Positions 18,202 to 27,347 are shown, counted from the stretch's first letter. The stretch is 64,000 bases of DNA from Actinoplanes regularis (GCF_900188005.1 NZ_FZNR01000003.1:558001-622000), one strand, 5' to 3'. The notes: generated by a model not told the origin, from the letters alone. Translations and numbers: made by a program.

Positions 18202-18942
18202 TCAATCGCCTGCAGGGCGCCTCAGCGCCGACCACACCACCTTGCCGCTCGGCAGCGCCGTGGAGCCCCACACGGCGGAGACCGCCTCGACCAACCACAG
18301 ACCACGGCCGCCGTCGCTGCCCGGCGTTGGCCGGCCGGCTACCGCCTGCGCGGGTGATCCGTCGAAGACAGCGATTCGCAGATGGCATGGCCGGAGTCGA
18401 ATCTGCATCGTCATCATCGTGTGCGCGTGTACCGCCGCATTCGTCACCAGCTCACTGGCTACCAGCGACGCCGGACCGACCAGCTCAGGCACGGTCCACC
18501 GCAGGCAAGCCTCGGTGACCACATCGCGGGCCCGGCGCGGGGCGCCGGCGAGAGGCAGCATGTCCTCGGTGACCGTCGGCGCCGTCCGGGAAGCGACCTC
18601 GCGGCCCGCGGCAACGCTGCCGACCATCAGCCTCGGATCGATGTGAGCTTCGAGCGTCCGGGTCATTCCGGCGGGGGAGGCGCAGATCAAGACCAGTACA
18701 TCGGGCCATCGCAGGGCCCTGTCCATGATCAGCCCGAACACCGCAAGAGCGTCCTCGCCGGTCACCGCTATCGCCGACACGTCGATCAACATCGCAGCCT
18801 GATCTCCCGACAGCAGCTCAACCACGACGTCGGGCAGCGTCTGTCCCGAAGCCGTGGTCAACGTTCCGCTCATGGTCAGGACCGGCAGACCGTCCTGCAC
18901 ATCGTTGCGCCACGTCAGCGGAGCCTCGGGAGTTGCTGACAT
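18202..18942 (-). CDS. STAS-HATPase fusion, RsbW-like anti-sigma regulatory kinase
   Basis: 246 residues from ATG 18942, with GGAGGG about 10 nt upstream. Residues 1-115 form a STAS-like domain (PVLTMSGTLTTASGQTL, AAMLIDVSAIAVTGEDALAV, VLVLICASPAGM). Residues about 125-246 form a HATPase_c domain of the SpoIIAB/RsbW type: N-box SLVASELVTNAAVHA, G1 box FDGSPAQ, G2 box GGRGLWLVEAVS. It would bind ATP and may control a sigma factor or a partner STAS protein. Such domains are usually separate polypeptides acting as antagonists, so their fusion is notable. No sigma factor lies nearby. Confidence 0.82.
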   Translation of the reverse strand: MSATPEAPLTWRNDVQDGLPVLTMSGTLTTASGQTLPDVVVELLSGDQAAMLIDVSAIAVTGEDALAVFGLIMDRALRWPDVLVLICASPAGMTRTLEAHIDPRLMVGSVAAGREVASRTAPTVTEDMLPLAGAPRRARDVVTEACLRWTVPELVGPASLVASELVTNAAVHAHTMMTMQIRLRPCHLRIAVFDGSPAQAVAGRPTPGSDGGRGLWLVEAVSAVWGSTALPSGKVVWSALRRPAGD

Positions 18943-19256
18943 CGGTGCTGTCCCTCCGCCGGGCACCCTGTGCGGAGTTACAAGCTGACGATGATGTGAG
19001 CCGATCTCCTGGCCGGGCCAAGACCTCCGAAGCCGACAGCATTCCCGCTACTGCCCATTGGTAACCCATCTGAACCATCGGCTCGCCGCGCGGACCTCAT
19101 CGATTGCCGCCAGCCCCGAAGTCCGTCTCCGAATGCGGCTGGACACGATCGCGACTTCTGATTCAGCACTGCAGGCCAGGGGCGGGCATCAGGTGAGCGC
19201 TCGATCGTAGGCTCAGATCGCCCGCATCGGCGCGATGCGCATGTGATCAGGCTCTT

Positions 19257-19364
19257 GTGGTGGGCGAACTCGTCGCGCTGGGCGTCGGTGCGACCAGTGT
19301 GGTGCTCTCCGCGACCACTCGGAAACCGGTCAATCCGCTGGCCAGGGCGTCGTTGATCGCGTGA
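19257..19364 (+). pseudogene. Short coding-like fragment (probable 3' end of a lost gene)
   Basis: 36 codons with almost exclusively G/C third positions encode VVGELVALGVGATSVVLSA then TTRKPVNPLARASLIA and a TGA. It looks like the C-terminus of a real protein but has no N-terminal part or family match that I can name. Confidence 0.25.
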
Positions 19365-19542
19365 TCCCCACCTGCCCGGCAGGATCGCTCTCGGTTGGCG
19401 GCGGCGGACGACAGGATTCGGGCGCCGCGTCGCGTCGTCACGGTGTGGGCGCAGCCGGTCGGGGCCTACCGAGGGCGAGTGGCTTGCGGCGGCAGCGGGC
19501 GTGCGAACGACGCCGGCTCAGGTGTGGGGACTGGAGCCCGCT

Positions 19543-19752
19543 CTATTCTGACGCGAACGGATGGCGAAGCCGATGCATCGCCTGCTCGCCGCGGTCCGAA
19601 TCACGATGCGTGGGCGCCGGATCTGCCGCGGCGGCTGGGGCGAGGAACGGTGTCAGGCGCCCGAGGATCGGGGCTGGGGCGGTGCGCCGGAAACGCGAAA
19701 GGTCGGAAAGCGGGCGGGATACGGACACGCCTGGTGCTTTGATGATCGTCAT
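19543..19752 (-). CDS. Possible small Pro/Ala-rich protein, 69 residues
   Basis: ATG 19752 with a weak GAGAAAAG upstream. Begins MTIIKAPGVSVSRPLSDL and contains RLTPFLAPAAAADPAP. It is downstream of cspA on the same strand but beyond the strong terminator. No family recognised and no secretion signal; it may be spurious. Confidence 0.3.
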   Translation of the reverse strand: MTIIKAPGVSVSRPLSDLSRFRRTAPAPILGRLTPFLAPAAAADPAPTHRDSDRGEQAMHRLRHPFASE

Positions 19753-19840
19753 AGTGAGTCTTTTCTCGAGCGGCACGCACATGAGAGCGCGGAAGCAGCG
19801 AAATATCGAGTGAACAGTCGAATAATTGCAGTGGAGAGAT

Positions 19841-19880
19841 ACCGAAGGCGGCTCGCTGAACCAGTCGAGCCGCCTTCGGT
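19841..19880 (-). terminator. Strong terminator of cspA
   Basis: ACCGAAGGCGGCTCG (19841-19855) and CGAGCCGCCTTCGGT (19866-19880) form a perfect 15-bp stem with a 10-base loop, 10 bases after the cspA stop. There is little T-tract on the minus side (TCTCTCCACTGC follows), as is common in actinobacteria. Confidence 0.85.
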
Positions 19881-19890
19881 GGTCTGTGGA

Positions 19891-20094
19891 TCAGAGAGCG
19901 CGGATGTTCTCCGCCTGCGGGCCCTTCTGGCCCTGCGTGACGTCGAACTCCACCCGCTGGTTCTCGTCGAGGCTACGGAAGCCGCTCGCCGAGATCGCCG
20001 AGAAGTGGGCGAACACGTCGGGGCCGCCGCCGTCCTGGCTGATGAACCCGAAGCCCTTGTCGCCGTTGAACCATTTCACGGTGCCTGTAACCAT
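19891..20094 (-). CDS. cspA: Cold shock protein (CspA family)
   Basis: 67 residues, full family length. RNP1 is KGFGFIS and RNP2 is VFAHFSAI; it begins [17 protein letters not shown]. It is a single OB-fold RNA/ssDNA chaperone acting in the cytoplasm. AAGGAA lies 5 nt before the ATG. The long leader (at least 130 nt) carries a hairpin at 20190-20223, and a 15-bp terminator follows the gene, so it is monocistronic. Post-transcriptional control through the leader is typical of the family and is inferred here. Confidence 0.95.
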   Translation of the reverse strand: MVTGTVKWFNGDKGFGFISQDGGGPDVFAHFSAISASGFRSLDENQRVEFDVTQGQKGPQAENIRAL

Positions 20095-20189
20095 GTCTTT
20101 TCCTTAGCAAGCTGTCGGAATCCGCACTGTGCGGACCCTTGCGCCGCCGCGTTGATCATCCGCATCGCATCGACGCGGAAAACGAGAAA

Positions 20190-20223
20190 GCGCCTGGAAG
20201 GGTTCAGATAACCCATCAGGCGC
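20190..20223 (-). promoter_or_regulatory. Hairpin in the cspA leader followed by a T-rich run
   Basis: Outer arms GCGCCT/AGGCGC (20190-20195, 20218-20223) and inner arms GGGTT/AACCC form a two-tier stem. On the minus strand it is followed by TTTCTCGTTTTCC. It lies about 95 bases upstream of the cspA start, so it could be an attenuator or cold-responsive structure. Confidence 0.5.
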
Positions 20224-20374
20224 CAAAAACGTCTACGGAAATCAAAACTGCAACGGGGCAACCGTAACACAGAAATTCGGCTGCCGACCCGGAATCTTGC
20301 CGCGGGTTTCCGGCTCGGCGTTACCCGGCACCGGTTTCTGCGGCCGACTTAGGGCGGTCCGTAAGGATGAGACG

Positions 20375-22021
20375 ATGGATGTCGAGCCGGTTCTGATCTT
20401 TGTCCTCGCCCTTATCGCGGTGGTCGCGGTGGTGCGCTGGGTCGCCGGACAGACCGGGCTGCCCGCCGCCGCGCTGCTGCCGATCATCGGCATCGGATAC
20501 GCCGTTTTGCCGGGCCCCAACATCCCGCTCGATCCGGACATCGTCCTGGCGTTCGTGCTGCCGCCGCTGCTGTACAGCGCCGCCCTGGACTCGTCCATGG
20601 TCGCGATCCGCCGCAATCTGCGTACCGTGGTCAGCCTGTCGGTGGTCCTGGTCCTGCTCACCGCACTGCTGATCGGCCTGGGTTTCGCGTGGTTCGTCAC
20701 CGGCGCGACCCTGGCCGCCGGCATCGCGGTCGGTGCGGCGGTCGCGCCACCCGACCCGGTCGCCGCGCTCGCCGTCGGTCGCAAGGCGGGGCTTCCACCC
20801 CGGATCATTACCCTGATCCAGGGTGAGGGACTGCTCAACGACGCCACCGCGCTCACCGTCCTGAGCGTCGCGGTCGCCGCGGCCACCGGAGACCGGTTCT
20901 CGGCGCCGGCCGCCCTCGGTCAGTTCCTGCTCGCCGCCGCAGGCGGAGTGGCCGCGGGCGCACTGGTCGCCTTCGCCGTCCGCCTGCTGTCCCGGCCGCT
21001 CAGCGGCGATCCGATACTGGCGAACGCCGTGTCGCTGGCCACACCGTTCGGCGCCTACCTCCTCGGTGAGGTGACACACGTCTCCGGTGTGCTGGCCGTG
21101 GTCGTGGCCGGGCTGATCGTGGGGCACCACACGCCGCGGTCCGCTTCGGGAGCGGGCCGCCTGCAGACCAGTGCGGTCTGGCGGCTGGTCGACTTCCTGC
21201 TCGAGGGCTTCGTGTTCCTGCTCATCGGTCAGCAACTGCCCGAGGTCATCCGAGGACTGGCGGGATACGAAGCCGCCACCGTCGTCGTCGCGGTCGCGAT
21301 CACCGTGGGCGTCACCCTGCTGCTACGACCGCTGTGGCTGGTGCTCACCCTGCTGTTACCCGGAGTGCTGCACACCCGTTGGAACCGAGGCGGAACGGGC
21401 GAGAGGGCGTCCGTGAGATGGACCGGCCGAGAGATCGTGATCCTCGGCTGGGCCGGTACGCGGGGCGTGATCAGTCTCGCGGCGATCTTCACCCTGCCGC
21501 TGGTCACCGAGACCGGGGCCCGGTTCCCCGCTCGCGACCTGCTCCTGTTCTGCACCGTCGTGGTCGTGCTCGTCACCCTGGTCGGGCAGGGCCTGACGTT
21601 CGCGCCGATGGTCCGGGCACTGGGGCTGCGCGCGGACGACAACGATCAGGCCCTTCTCCGGAACGAGGCGCGGGCGGCATCCGTCGCGGCCGCCCTCACC
21701 GCGCTCAACGAGCTCGAGGACCAGGGAAACGACGACATCAGCGGCCAGGTGATCGAACCGATGCGTGAGCAGCTGCGGGCCCGGCTGAGCCGTTACCGGG
21801 ACCGGCTCTCCCTGTTGCGCGACAACGATTCGGCGGGTCCGCCGATCTCGCCGCAGTACGAGGCCGCCCTGCACGTGCGCCGGGTGGCCATCGATGCCCA
21901 GCGGGAGGAGTGCCTGCGCTGGCGCGATGCCGGCCGGCTGTCCGACGAGGGCCTGCGCGTGCTGGAACGCGAACTGGATCTCGAGGAGCGGCTGTTGCCG
22001 GACCGGCCGGCCCGCCGGTGA
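20375..22021 (+). CDS. Na+/H+ antiporter, CPA1/NhaP family
   Basis: 548 residues from ATG 20375, with AAGGATGA just upstream. About twelve hydrophobic segments lie in residues 1-420. The CPA1 core shows AAVAPPDPVAALAV, IQGEGLLNDATALTVLSVAV (conserved ND pair) and GWAGTRGVISLAAIFTLPL. A cytoplasmic tail from about 425 is charged and helical (LRNEARAASVAAALTAL, LRVLERELDLEERLL). It exchanges cytoplasmic Na+ (or K+) for H+ at the inner membrane. It stands alone, followed by a convergent two-component system. Confidence 0.92.
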   Translation: MDVEPVLIFVLALIAVVAVVRWVAGQTGLPAAALLPIIGIGYAVLPGPNIPLDPDIVLAFVLPPLLYSAALDSSMVAIRRNLRTVVSLSVVLVLLTALLIGLGFAWFVTGATLAAGIAVGAAVAPPDPVAALAVGRKAGLPPRIITLIQGEGLLNDATALTVLSVAVAAATGDRFSAPAALGQFLLAAAGGVAAGALVAFAVRLLSRPLSGDPILANAVSLATPFGAYLLGEVTHVSGVLAVVVAGLIVGHHTPRSASGAGRLQTSAVWRLVDFLLEGFVFLLIGQQLPEVIRGLAGYEAATVVVAVAITVGVTLLLRPLWLVLTLLLPGVLHTRWNRGGTGERASVRWTGREIVILGWAGTRGVISLAAIFTLPLVTETGARFPARDLLLFCTVVVVLVTLVGQGLTFAPMVRALGLRADDNDQALLRNEARAASVAAALTALNELEDQGNDDISGQVIEPMREQLRARLSRYRDRLSLLRDNDSAGPPISPQYEAALHVRRVAIDAQREECLRWRDAGRLSDEGLRVLERELDLEERLLPDRPARR

Positions 22022-22036
22022 ACCCGGCACACGCCT

Positions 22037-22672
22037 TTACGCATTCAGGTAGGTCAGCACGGCCAGCACCCGGCGGTTGTCATCGTCGGAGGGAGGCATG
22101 TCGAGCTTGGTCAACATATTGTTGATGTGCTTGCTCACGGACTTTTCCGTGATGCCCAGGTTGGTGGCGATCGCGGCGTTGGACCGGCCCTGAGCCATCT
22201 CCCCGAGCACCTCACGTTCCCGGGCGGTGAGCACCGCCAGTGGCTCCCGGCGGGCGACCAGCCGCGAGATCACCTCGGGGTCCATGGCGGTGCCACCGCC
22301 GGCCACCCGGTGGACGGCGTCGACGAAGTCGCTGACGTCGGCGACCCGGTCCTTGAGCAGGTATCCGATCCCGCCGTGCGGGGTGCTGAGCAACTCCCGG
22401 GCATAGAGCGGCTCCACGTGCTGGGAAAGCATGAGAACCGGCAGGCCCGGCAGCCGCGTCCGGGCGGCGATGGCCGCTTGCAGACCTTCGTCGGTGAAGG
22501 TGGGCGGGAGGCGTACGTCGAGGACGGCCACGTCGGGTCGGTGCTCGAGCAGTGCCGGCAGCAGGGCGGGGCCGTTGTCGACAGCGGCGACGACGTCGAA
22601 GTCGAAGGCGCTCAGCAGCCGGGTCAGGCCGTCCCTGAGCAGGGTGTGGTCCTCGGCGATCACAACGCGCAC
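22037..22672 (-). CDS. NarL/FixJ (LuxR-type) response regulator
   Basis: 211 residues. The receiver domain is at 1-120 with the acidic pocket E7-D8, phosphoacceptor D52 (AVLDVRLP) and the conserved Lys in YLLKDRV. The LuxR helix-turn-helix is at about 147-205 (LTAREREVLGEMAQGRSNAA, then IATNLGITEKSVSKHINNM). Its start overlaps the last 13 bases of the sensor kinase gene, so the two are co-translated. The likely target is the palindrome pair between the kinase gene and the divergent desaturase gene. Confidence 0.93.
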   Translation of the reverse strand: MRVVIAEDHTLLRDGLTRLLSAFDFDVVAAVDNGPALLPALLEHRPDVAVLDVRLPPTFTDEGLQAAIAARTRLPGLPVLMLSQHVEPLYARELLSTPHGGIGYLLKDRVADVSDFVDAVHRVAGGGTAMDPEVISRLVARREPLAVLTAREREVLGEMAQGRSNAAIATNLGITEKSVSKHINNMLTKLDMPPSDDDNRRVLAVLTYLNA

Positions 22673-23940
22673 GGCAACTCCATGGTGATGACGGTCGGTC
22701 CTCCGGGTGGGCTCGACAACATGATCGTGCCGTCGAAGGCGGCGAGCCGGCGTTCGATACCGCGCAGTCCGGTGCCGGCGGCGGGGTCGGCGCCCCCTCT
22801 GCCGTCATCGGTGACCACCATCGTCAGCACACCGGCCGCGTGCCGGGAGAACACCGACCCGTGGTGGGCGCGGCTGTGCCGGATGACGTTGGTAAGCGCT
22901 TCGGCGACGGCGAAGTAGGCGGCGGACTCCAGCGGCAGGTCGGGCCGTCCCGGCAGGTCGACGTCGACGGTGATCGGTATCGGCAGGCTGAGGGCCAGCG
23001 CCCGGACCGCGCCGTCGAGCCCGCGTTCGGCGAGCACCGGCGGGTGGATGCCGCGGATGAGGTCACGCAGTTCGGCCAGCGCGGCTCGGCTGGACGCCCG
23101 GGCCTCGGTGAGCAGCTTGTGGGCCTCGGCCGGGTTACGGTCGATGAGGTTGTCAGCCAGGCCGATCGTCATGCTCAGCGAGGCGAGACGGGCCTGCGCG
23201 CCGTCGTGCAGGTCGCGTTCGATGCGGCGCAGTTCCGCCGCCTGGGCGTCCACCGTCCCGGCGCGCGTGACGGTCAGCTGAGTGACGCGCAGACGAAGCT
23301 CGGCCGCCCTGGTGGGAGCGAGGAGGAGCCGGGCGAACAGCGCGTCGACGCGGCGTAGCCACGGCGCCACCCACAGCCCGGCGACGAGGATGATCACGCC
23401 CTGCGGCACGGACAGCAGACCGGCAAGGAACGTGTCGATGGACCAGACCGCGCCGTAGCCGTACCAGCCGGTGCCGAGCCAGATCCACGACGGCGTCAGC
23501 GTCACGCCCAGAAGCCCGTACAACGGCACCAGCACACCGATCGTCCCAAGGGCCAGCCCGGCGACGGCTCCGGGTGCCAGCCAGGCCAGATCGCGCCACG
23601 TGGCCGGATCCGTCACGGTCCACCGGAACCGTTCCCAGCCGTCGGCGACGACACGCTCCGGCAGCGGATGGTACGGGCTGGACACCAGCACACCGGCCTG
23701 GGACGCGCGCCGGCGCTCCAGGTCGGTGCGCTTGCGGACCAGCGTCATGGTCCACGGGACCAGAGCCAGCCCGAGGTACGGCACCGGCGTCAGCACCAAC
23801 GCCACGATCGCGACGGCCAGCAGCGGAATGTTGGTGAGCGCCAAGCCGATCGCCGCCATGCTGTCCAGCACACCGCGCACGCCCCGCCGGGCGCCACGGC
23901 CCAGGCCGGTAGCGTCAACGCGCATTCTCACGAACTCCAT
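22660..23940 (-). CDS. Membrane sensor histidine kinase (HisKA_3 type)
   Basis: 426 residues from ATG 23940; GTG 23931 or ATG 23925 are alternatives, with GGGAGG close upstream. Four hydrophobic segments fall at about 30-68 and 118-200, in a layout like the actinobacterial 'sensor' domain. The dimerisation/phosphoacceptor motif is RRIERDLHDGAQARL with H245, then PPVLAERGLDGA and a HATPase domain (AEALTNVIRHSRA, DDGRGGADPA, GTGLRGIERRLAA). It phosphorylates the adjacent regulator. The multi-helix input domain without an extracellular loop, beside a desaturase gene, parallels the Bacillus DesK membrane-thickness sensor. That parallel is inference. Confidence 0.92.
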   Translation of the reverse strand: MEFVRMRVDATGLGRGARRGVRGVLDSMAAIGLALTNIPLLAVAIVALVLTPVPYLGLALVPWTMTLVRKRTDLERRRASQAGVLVSSPYHPLPERVVADGWERFRWTVTDPATWRDLAWLAPGAVAGLALGTIGVLVPLYGLLGVTLTPSWIWLGTGWYGYGAVWSIDTFLAGLLSVPQGVIILVAGLWVAPWLRRVDALFARLLLAPTRAAELRLRVTQLTVTRAGTVDAQAAELRRIERDLHDGAQARLASLSMTIGLADNLIDRNPAEAHKLLTEARASSRAALAELRDLIRGIHPPVLAERGLDGAVRALALSLPIPITVDVDLPGRPDLPLESAAYFAVAEALTNVIRHSRAHHGSVFSRHAAGVLTMVVTDDGRGGADPAAGTGLRGIERRLAAFDGTIMLSSPPGGPTVITMELPCAL

Positions 23941-23963
23941 GGCCTCCCATCGGTGTCGGCTGC

Positions 23964-24000
23964 GGGGGTGCTAGCACCCCCGGGACGAGGGTCCTAGCGC
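23964..24000. promoter_or_regulatory. Palindrome and direct-repeat operator between kinase and desaturase genes
   Basis: GGGGGTGCTAGCACCCCC (23964-23981) is a perfect 18-bp palindrome. A second, degraded copy, GGGTCCTAGCGC, begins at 23989, 23 bases from the matching GGGT of the first. Both contain the CTAG centre. The site lies 24 bases from the kinase start and 57 from the desaturase start. Confidence 0.6.
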
Positions 24001-24037
24001 TCCTGACGATTCGCCTCCCCAGCGGTTCCATGGACAC

Positions 24038-25093
24038 ATGACAACTCTGACATCGGTGACCGATGCGACGCCGCGAGCGGCAACGGCCGGCAGCGACTTC
24101 GCCGTCCTGGCTCGCCGCATCAACGCGGAAGGCCTGATGCAGCGCCGGGCCGCCTACTACGTCGCCCGGATCAGCGTCGTCACACTCATGTTTCTCGGCG
24201 GATGGACCGCGTTCTTCCTGATCGGCCCGTCCTGGTGGCAGATCGTGACGGCGGCGTTCCTGGCCATCACCTTCACCCAGGTGGGGCTGCTGGCCCACGA
24301 CCTCGCTCACCGGCAGGTGTTCCGCACGAAGCGACCGGGAGAGATCGCCGGCCGCATCGCCGGCAACGCCGGCATCGGGATGAGCTACGGCTGGTGGATG
24401 GAGAAGCACACCCGGCACCACAACAACCCCAATCACGACGACCTCGACCCGGATGTGGCCCCCGAGGTGCTCATCTGGGCCACCGAATCAGCGCTGGGAC
24501 GACGCGGGCTGAAAGGCTTCGTCACCCGGCACCAGGCGGCGCTCTTCTTCCCGCTGCTCACCCTGCTCGCCGTCGATCTGAAGATCTCCAGCATCAAGGC
24601 CCTTCGCAACGGAGTCGTGAAACGCCCACCCCTGGAGAGCACGCTGCTGCTCCTGCATGCCGCCGGCTACCTCTCCGTACTGCTGATCGTCCTGCCGCCT
24701 TTGCCGGCCCTCGGCTTCCTTCTGCTTCACCAGGCGTTGTTCGGCCTTTATCTCGGTATGACCTTCGCACCCAACCACAAGGGCATGCCGCACCCGGCCG
24801 GTGACGAGGACTTCCTGCGCAAGCAGGTGCTGACCTCCCGCAACGTCCGGGGTGGCCGGTTCACCGACGCGGCGCTGGGCGGCCTGAACTACCAGATCGA
24901 GCACCACCTTTTCCCTGGCATGCCGGCGCCCAACCTCCGCAAGGCCCAGCCCATCGTCGAGGCCTACTGCGCGGAGATCGGCGTGCCGTACGCGCAGACC
25001 GGTCTCGCCACGTCCTACCGGCAGGCACTTCGGTACCTGCACGAGGTCGGGGCGCCGGCCCGCGCCGAGCACGCGGCGCGGGCCGCCCGGTGA
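24038..25093 (+). CDS. Membrane fatty acid desaturase
   Basis: 351 residues. The three histidine boxes of the di-iron desaturases are present: HDLAHRQ (about 88-94), HTRHHNNPNHDD (about 127) and NYQIEHHLFPGMP (about 286). Four hydrophobic segments flank them (TLMFLGGWTAFFLIG, TAAFLAITFTQVGLLA, LLHAAGYLSVLLIVL, LGFLLLHQALFGLYLG). It introduces a double bond into an acyl chain of membrane lipid or acyl-CoA using O2 and an electron donor. There is no fused cytochrome b5 or ferredoxin, so the reductase is elsewhere. It is divergent from the sensor kinase, which probably regulates it. Confidence 0.92.
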   Translation: MTTLTSVTDATPRAATAGSDFAVLARRINAEGLMQRRAAYYVARISVVTLMFLGGWTAFFLIGPSWWQIVTAAFLAITFTQVGLLAHDLAHRQVFRTKRPGEIAGRIAGNAGIGMSYGWWMEKHTRHHNNPNHDDLDPDVAPEVLIWATESALGRRGLKGFVTRHQAALFFPLLTLLAVDLKISSIKALRNGVVKRPPLESTLLLLHAAGYLSVLLIVLPPLPALGFLLLHQALFGLYLGMTFAPNHKGMPHPAGDEDFLRKQVLTSRNVRGGRFTDAALGGLNYQIEHHLFPGMPAPNLRKAQPIVEAYCAEIGVPYAQTGLATSYRQALRYLHEVGAPARAEHAARAAR

Positions 25094-25325
25094 CGGTCCG
25101 TCGGGGCCTCGCACGGACGAGACAGGGGAGATGAGCTGCTGTGGTGGAAACAGCTCGAAGTCACCGGTGGATCACCTCGAGCATCCGCTGCCGTTCGTCG
25201 GCCGGAATGTCCGGTTCGGCAGCGGTCGGCCGAGGGCTTCCCAATACTCTGCAACCTGCTACGCAGGCCATGGTCGGCGGTCGACGGCCGGGCTCAGAAG
25301 GGCCCGCCGCCTGTAGGGTCGCCGC
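25094..25325. other. Intergenic after the desaturase
   Basis: Holds a short hairpin, GTCCGT (25096-25101) with ACGGAC (25113-25118), just after the stop, possibly a weak terminator. Nothing else recognised. Confidence 0.35.
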
Positions 25326-25553
25326 ATGATGGTTCAGCGGCACTGGTGGAACGGCAGCAGCACAGCCCGCTTCCGGCGCGATGTCTACATCCGCAGTGAC
25401 GGCGCTCAGTGGGACGTCATGGTTCAGATCGGTGGGACGGCGGGGCGCTACCGCGTGCAGGAATGCCCGGGACGTGGATCGGCGCTGATCGTCGCCGACG
25501 CCTGGCGCGGCTCGAACGAGGCCTGGCAGGAGATGAAACCGCAGGCCGCCTAG
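25326..25553 (+). CDS. Small hypothetical protein, 75 residues
   Basis: Two ATG codons in tandem (25326, 25329). The product has an alternating hydrophobic pattern (RDVYIRSDGAQWDVMVQIG, GRYRVQECPG) typical of a small beta-sheet protein, ending ADAWRGSNEAWQEM. No cysteine motif, signal peptide or membrane segment. Family not recognised. Codon use is normal for the genome, so it is probably real. Confidence 0.6.
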   Translation: MMVQRHWWNGSSTARFRRDVYIRSDGAQWDVMVQIGGTAGRYRVQECPGRGSALIVADAWRGSNEAWQEMKPQAA

Positions 25554-25657
25554 GCTGAGTCTGGTGAACGGCGGCACGGTGCGCACGCCGCTCCCTCGCC
25601 GGCTGTCAGAGCGATCATCGCGGGAGTGGGGCCGTCCTCGCGTAGCGGGTGCCGCCG

Positions 25658-27235
25658 TCAGGATTGGCGGAAGCGGTCGGAGACGAGGCGGAGCTGCTGG
25701 GACAGGGTGGACAGCTCAGTGGCGGCGGCCTCGGTCTGGCTGGCGGCCTCGTAGGTCAGCGTGGTGGCCTCGGCGACGCTGTTGATGGAGCCGGCCACGC
25801 CCCCTGCCGACTGCACGGCCGTGCGGACACTCGCCACGATCTGGCCGGTGGCGAGCGCCTGGCTGTCCACCGCTCCGGTGATCGCGCGTTGTAGCTGGTC
25901 GATGCGGTCGATGACCTGGCTGATCCGGCTGATCGCCTCGAACGCCCCGGCGGTGTCGCGCTGCATCGCCGTGACCTTGGACGAGATGTCCCCGGTGGCC
26001 GACGCGGTCTCCTGGGACAGGTCCTTCACCTCGCCGGCCACCACCGCGAAGCCCTTGCCCTGTTCGCCGGCCCGGGCCGCCTCGATCGTCGCGTTCAGGG
26101 CCAGCAGGTTCGTCTGCTCCGCGATCGCGGTGATGATGCTGACCACCGCGGAGACCTCTTCGCTGGAACTGCGCAGCCGTTCGATCGTCTGGTTGGTGGT
26201 GGTGGCCAGGTCGACCGCCTCCTGGGCCACGGCGGCGGCCTCGGTCACCGCCGCGGTGATCTCGCCGATCGACGACTCGAGCCCCTGCGCCGCCGAGGTC
26301 GCCTCGCCGACGCTCGTGGTCACCTGGCCGATCTCGTGGCTGGCCTGTGCGGCCTCCGACGACGCCATGCCGGCGCCCTGCGACAACTGCCGGCTCGTCG
26401 CGGTCAGCTGTTCGGAGGCGGCGGCCACCGAGCCGGCGTTGCCCGCGATGTCGAACATCGCGGTGCGCAACGATCCGACGATGTCGTTCAGGCTGTCGCC
26501 CAGTTGCGCCAGTTCGTCACCGCCGGGCAGGGCGGCGTCGACCGTCAGGTCGTACTCGGCGATCGCCCGGGCGGCGGTCAGGCTGTGGTCCATGCGCCGG
26601 GCGATCCGGCGGGCGAGCAGCAGCGCCGCCCCGCCGAGCAGCAGGGCGGCCAGGGTGCAGGTGATCAGCGTCAGCATCTGCGCTCGGTCGGCGACCGAGG
26701 TGGCCTCCGCGTACGACTCCTGGACCAACTTCTCGATCTCGGCCGTGAGCGCGTTCAACGCCTCGGCGGCCTTGGCGTCGACAGCGTCGTACGCGGGGCG
26801 GGCCGCCAGCGCCGCCTTGCGGGTCGGATCGGACGCCACCCGGCTCGCCAGGGTGACGATGCGCTGGCCGGAGGCGATCAGTTCGTTGAGGACGGGCAGC
26901 ACCGCCTCGGCGGCGGGGCGCACCTCGGGGAGATTTCTGATCGCCTCGTCGATGCCGGCCCGGGCCTGAGCGACGTTCTCCCCGAGCAGGTCGAGCACGG
27001 TCTGGCGTTCGGTGGCGTTGTTGGTCACCAGGGTGGCCAGGATGTTGCCGCGGAACAGCACGCGGGCCATGTCGACCGACTCGGCCGCCTGCAACGCGGC
27101 GGCGGCGTTACGGGCGGTCACCTGTTGGTCGGCGATCGCTGAAGTGCCCCGGTAACCGATCGCGCCCGCCACGATGACCAGTACGAACCCTCCGGCGGCC
27201 AGGGCGGCGATCTGGCGCCGAATCGTGCCGATCAC
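25658..27235 (-). CDS. Methyl-accepting chemotaxis protein
   Basis: 525 residues from GTG 27235 (GGTGGGAA upstream); the longer frame to 27661 overlaps the divergent gene and is rejected. TM1 is [18 protein letters not shown]. The periplasmic four-helix sensor spans about 35-185. TM2 is [18 protein letters not shown], then a HAMP domain, then the signalling domain with hairpin tip [20 protein letters not shown] followed by [17 protein letters not shown]. It relays a ligand or stress signal to CheA/CheW, which are not in this window. It is divergent from a solute-binding lipoprotein that could present the ligand. Confidence 0.93.
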   Translation of the reverse strand: MIGTIRRQIAALAAGGFVLVIVAGAIGYRGTSAIADQQVTARNAAAALQAAESVDMARVLFRGNILATLVTNNATERQTVLDLLGENVAQARAGIDEAIRNLPEVRPAAEAVLPVLNELIASGQRIVTLASRVASDPTRKAALAARPAYDAVDAKAAEALNALTAEIEKLVQESYAEATSVADRAQMLTLITCTLAALLLGGAALLLARRIARRMDHSLTAARAIAEYDLTVDAALPGGDELAQLGDSLNDIVGSLRTAMFDIAGNAGSVAAASEQLTATSRQLSQGAGMASSEAAQASHEIGQVTTSVGEATSAAQGLESSIGEITAAVTEAAAVAQEAVDLATTTNQTIERLRSSSEEVSAVVSIITAIAEQTNLLALNATIEAARAGEQGKGFAVVAGEVKDLSQETASATGDISSKVTAMQRDTAGAFEAISRISQVIDRIDQLQRAITGAVDSQALATGQIVASVRTAVQSAGGVAGSINSVAEATTLTYEAASQTEAAATELSTLSQQLRLVSDRFRQS

Positions 27236-27347
27236 GGCTATTCCCACCGAAGCATCGTATCGAGCGGGCAGTACGCAAAATGCGAATTCGGCTAACGTCC
27301 GGCGGCCCGTGACCGATGTGACAGAGACGGATTTCACGGAGGTTGCC

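Larger units (their letters stand above)
18943..19840. other. Mostly non-coding spacer
   Basis: About 900 bases between the STAS-HATPase gene and the cspA terminator. Contents: a 36-codon coding-like fragment at 19257-19364 (plus) and a possible 69-residue frame at 19543-19752 (minus). Otherwise no recognisable gene or RNA. Confidence 0.45.

Noticed and set aside
25161..25586. 141-codon minus-strand frame
   Set aside because: Antisense to the small gene at 25326; only its last 20 codons look coding-like, which is too little to support a gene.
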